Shown piece by piece: positions 5,846 through 6,089 of a stretch of 6,089 nucleotides of DNA; positions within the stretch are counted from its first letter, which is position 1, and each line of letters starts with the position of its first letter. The notes below the pieces were generated by a model, which saw only the letters and a list, made by a program, of their open reading frames with translations, searched no databases and had not been told where the DNA came from. The stretch lies in the NCBI GenBank assembly GCA_003162255.1, contig PMMJ01000372.1, forward strand, positions 1-6,089, read 5' to 3'. The position numbers were made by a program, and so were the translations under genes. The stretch comes from Acidobacteriaceae bacterium (GTDB lineage: Bacteria > Acidobacteriota > Terriglobia > Terriglobales > Acidobacteriaceae).

Positions 5846-5887
5846 GAAACCGGTCTCGTTACTAAGTAGTAACAATTGGCCGGTTTC
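5846..5887. repeat. Nested 42-base palindrome containing GTTACTA-AG-TAGTAAC, copy 2
   Basis: The outer arms GAAACCGG (5846-5853) and CCGGTTTC (5880-5887) are perfect complements. Inside them GTTACTA (5858-5864) pairs perfectly with TAGTAAC (5867-5873) across AG. Unpaired TCTC and AATTGG lie between the two stems. The first copy at 5760 lacks the outer arms. No T-run follows, so it is unlikely to be a simple terminator. It could be a tandem operator, a recombination or element-end site, or an RNA structure ahead of SUKH copy B. Confidence 0.55.
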
Positions 5888-5921
5888 GGGGCTGGGGGGC
5901 GCGCGCTGGGCGGGACTGGGG
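5888..5921 (+). other. G-rich tract with five G-runs, quadruplex candidate, on the plus strand
   Basis: The runs are 5888-5891, 5894-5899, 5908-5910, 5912-5914 and 5918-5921. One loop (5900-5907) is 8 bases, slightly beyond the usual limit, and the others are 1 to 3. The tract directly abuts the nested palindrome and ends 3 bases before the ATG at 5925, so it could act on transcription or translation of the SUKH copy B unit. Confidence 0.35.
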
Positions 5922-5924
5922 TCA

Positions 5925-6020
5925 ATGAGCATAAACGCCTGTTTGCGTCAACTGACAACTCAAGCTAAGGTTGAGGCGAGAATGTCGACCCGGTTAGGAC
6001 TCTCGTGGATAACATACTGA
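5925..6020 (+). CDS. Possible conserved 31-residue ORF overlapping the SUKH copy B start
   Basis: ATG 5925 opens MSINACLRQL and ends RLGLSWITY, matching the frame at 3975-4070. Its TGA overlaps the SUKH gene by 16 bases. GGGG at 5918-5921 could serve as a poor ribosome binding site. The internal ATG at 5982 has GAGG (5973-5976) five bases upstream and gives a 12-residue leader. Evidence for translation is limited to conservation between two recent copies. Confidence 0.3.
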   Translation: MSINACLRQLTTQAKVEARMSTRLGLSWITY

Positions 6021-6089
6021 GCACAGTCCGTGGCAAGGTCTTCATGCATCCGGTGACGAAGGAAGACTATGGTCCAATTCGTGTTCCTC
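6005..6089 (+). CDS. SMI1/KNR4 (SUKH-superfamily) protein, copy B, 5' part only
   Basis: Twenty-eight codons are visible from GTG 6005, with AGGA (5996-5999) five bases before it, exactly as in copy A. The residues match copy A at 26 of 28 positions: Met14 replaces Thr and Asp21 replaces Gly, and one further change is silent. The window ends before the diagnostic FWDHE core, so family membership rests on the match to copy A. Whether the rest is intact, and whether a toxin gene follows, cannot be seen. Confidence 0.7.
   Translation, partial: MDNILSTVRGKVFMHPVTKEDYGPIRVP

Larger units (their letters stand above)
5477..5924. other. Intergenic region with extreme strand composition, no convincing gene
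   Basis: A minus-strand open frame spans 5447-5932 (161 codons), but it has no recognised motif, overlaps the end of the zinc-finger gene and runs across obvious palindromes, so I treat it as chance. The region contains a strongly C-rich tract (5681-5755), a G-rich tract (5888-5921), two copies of GTTACYAAGTAGTAAC (5760-5775, 5858-5873) and a 42-base nested palindrome (5846-5887). It may be a degraded mobile or repetitive element or a complex control region for SUKH copy B. Confidence 0.5.
5923..6089 (+). repeat. Right arm of the long inverted repeat (pairs with 3906-4072)
   Basis: This is the opposite-orientation copy of 3906-4072, with 8 differences in 167 bases by my count. Homology begins two bases before the ATG at 5925 and is still continuing at the window end. 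The unrelated sequence just upstream of each copy (palindromes and G-runs here, plain sequence there) marks a sharp left edge. Confidence 0.9.

Noticed and set aside
5447..5932. 161-codon open frame on the minus strand
   Set aside because: No recognisable domain, overlap with the zinc-finger gene end, and a path through G-rich tracts and palindromes suggest a chance frame in GC-skewed DNA.
1..6089. CRISPR array, tRNA or rRNA genes
   Set aside because: No regularly spaced direct repeats with unique spacers and no recognisable tRNA or rRNA segments on either strand. The only spaced repeat (5760/5858) has two copies.

Overview
The window looks like chromosomal accessory DNA from a soil-type Gram-negative bacterium. 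Acidobacteriota (Terriglobia/Koribacter-like) is my best guess. It rests on the style of the Crp/Fnr regulator (GEGCLGGQ loop, MVGTTRARVS helix), a secreted DNRLRE/collagen-like protein and moderately GC-rich coding DNA. No rRNA, tRNA or core gene is present to confirm it.

Layout. (1) 1-1139: an IS110-family insertion sequence with only its right part in view. The transposase has its DEDD residues and C-terminal serine domain, but one missing base near 660 breaks the frame. A foldable leader (23-89) occludes its ribosome binding site. (2) 1140-1808: about 670 bases without a convincing gene, containing the unmapped right end of the IS and the upstream region of the next gene, with a 16-bp inverted repeat at 1488-1503. 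(3) 1809-3362: a secreted modular protein made of a signal peptide, a DNRLRE beta-domain, 23 Gly-X-Y triplets, two 50-residue carbohydrate-binding-like repeats, 12 more triplets and a C-terminal domain. (4) 3363-3600: a convergent intergenic region with two hairpins. (5) 3601-6089: a small accessory cluster with inverted-repeat symmetry. A SMI1/KNR4 (SUKH-like) gene reads left. Then a small Cys3His zinc-finger-like gene, a Crp/Fnr regulator and a second small zinc-finger-like gene read right. A second SUKH copy reads right and runs off the window end.

The two SUKH starts lie in inverted arms (3906-4072 and 5923-6089) that I count as 8 differences in 167 bases. Both arms also carry a 31-codon ORF overlapping the SUKH start. 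Between zinc-finger gene 2 and SUKH copy B lies about 450 bases of apparently non-coding DNA with G-quadruplex-type motifs on both strands and a nested 42-nt palindrome.

How the genes may work together: the SUKH superfamily includes many immunity proteins, and duplicated copies fit an immunity or defence locus, but no toxin is visible here. The regulator and the two zinc-finger paralogs form a plausible local regulatory unit (crp-like and the second zinc-finger gene are 60 bases apart with no terminator between). This is inference from position and family. I cannot demonstrate a new system from the sequence alone.
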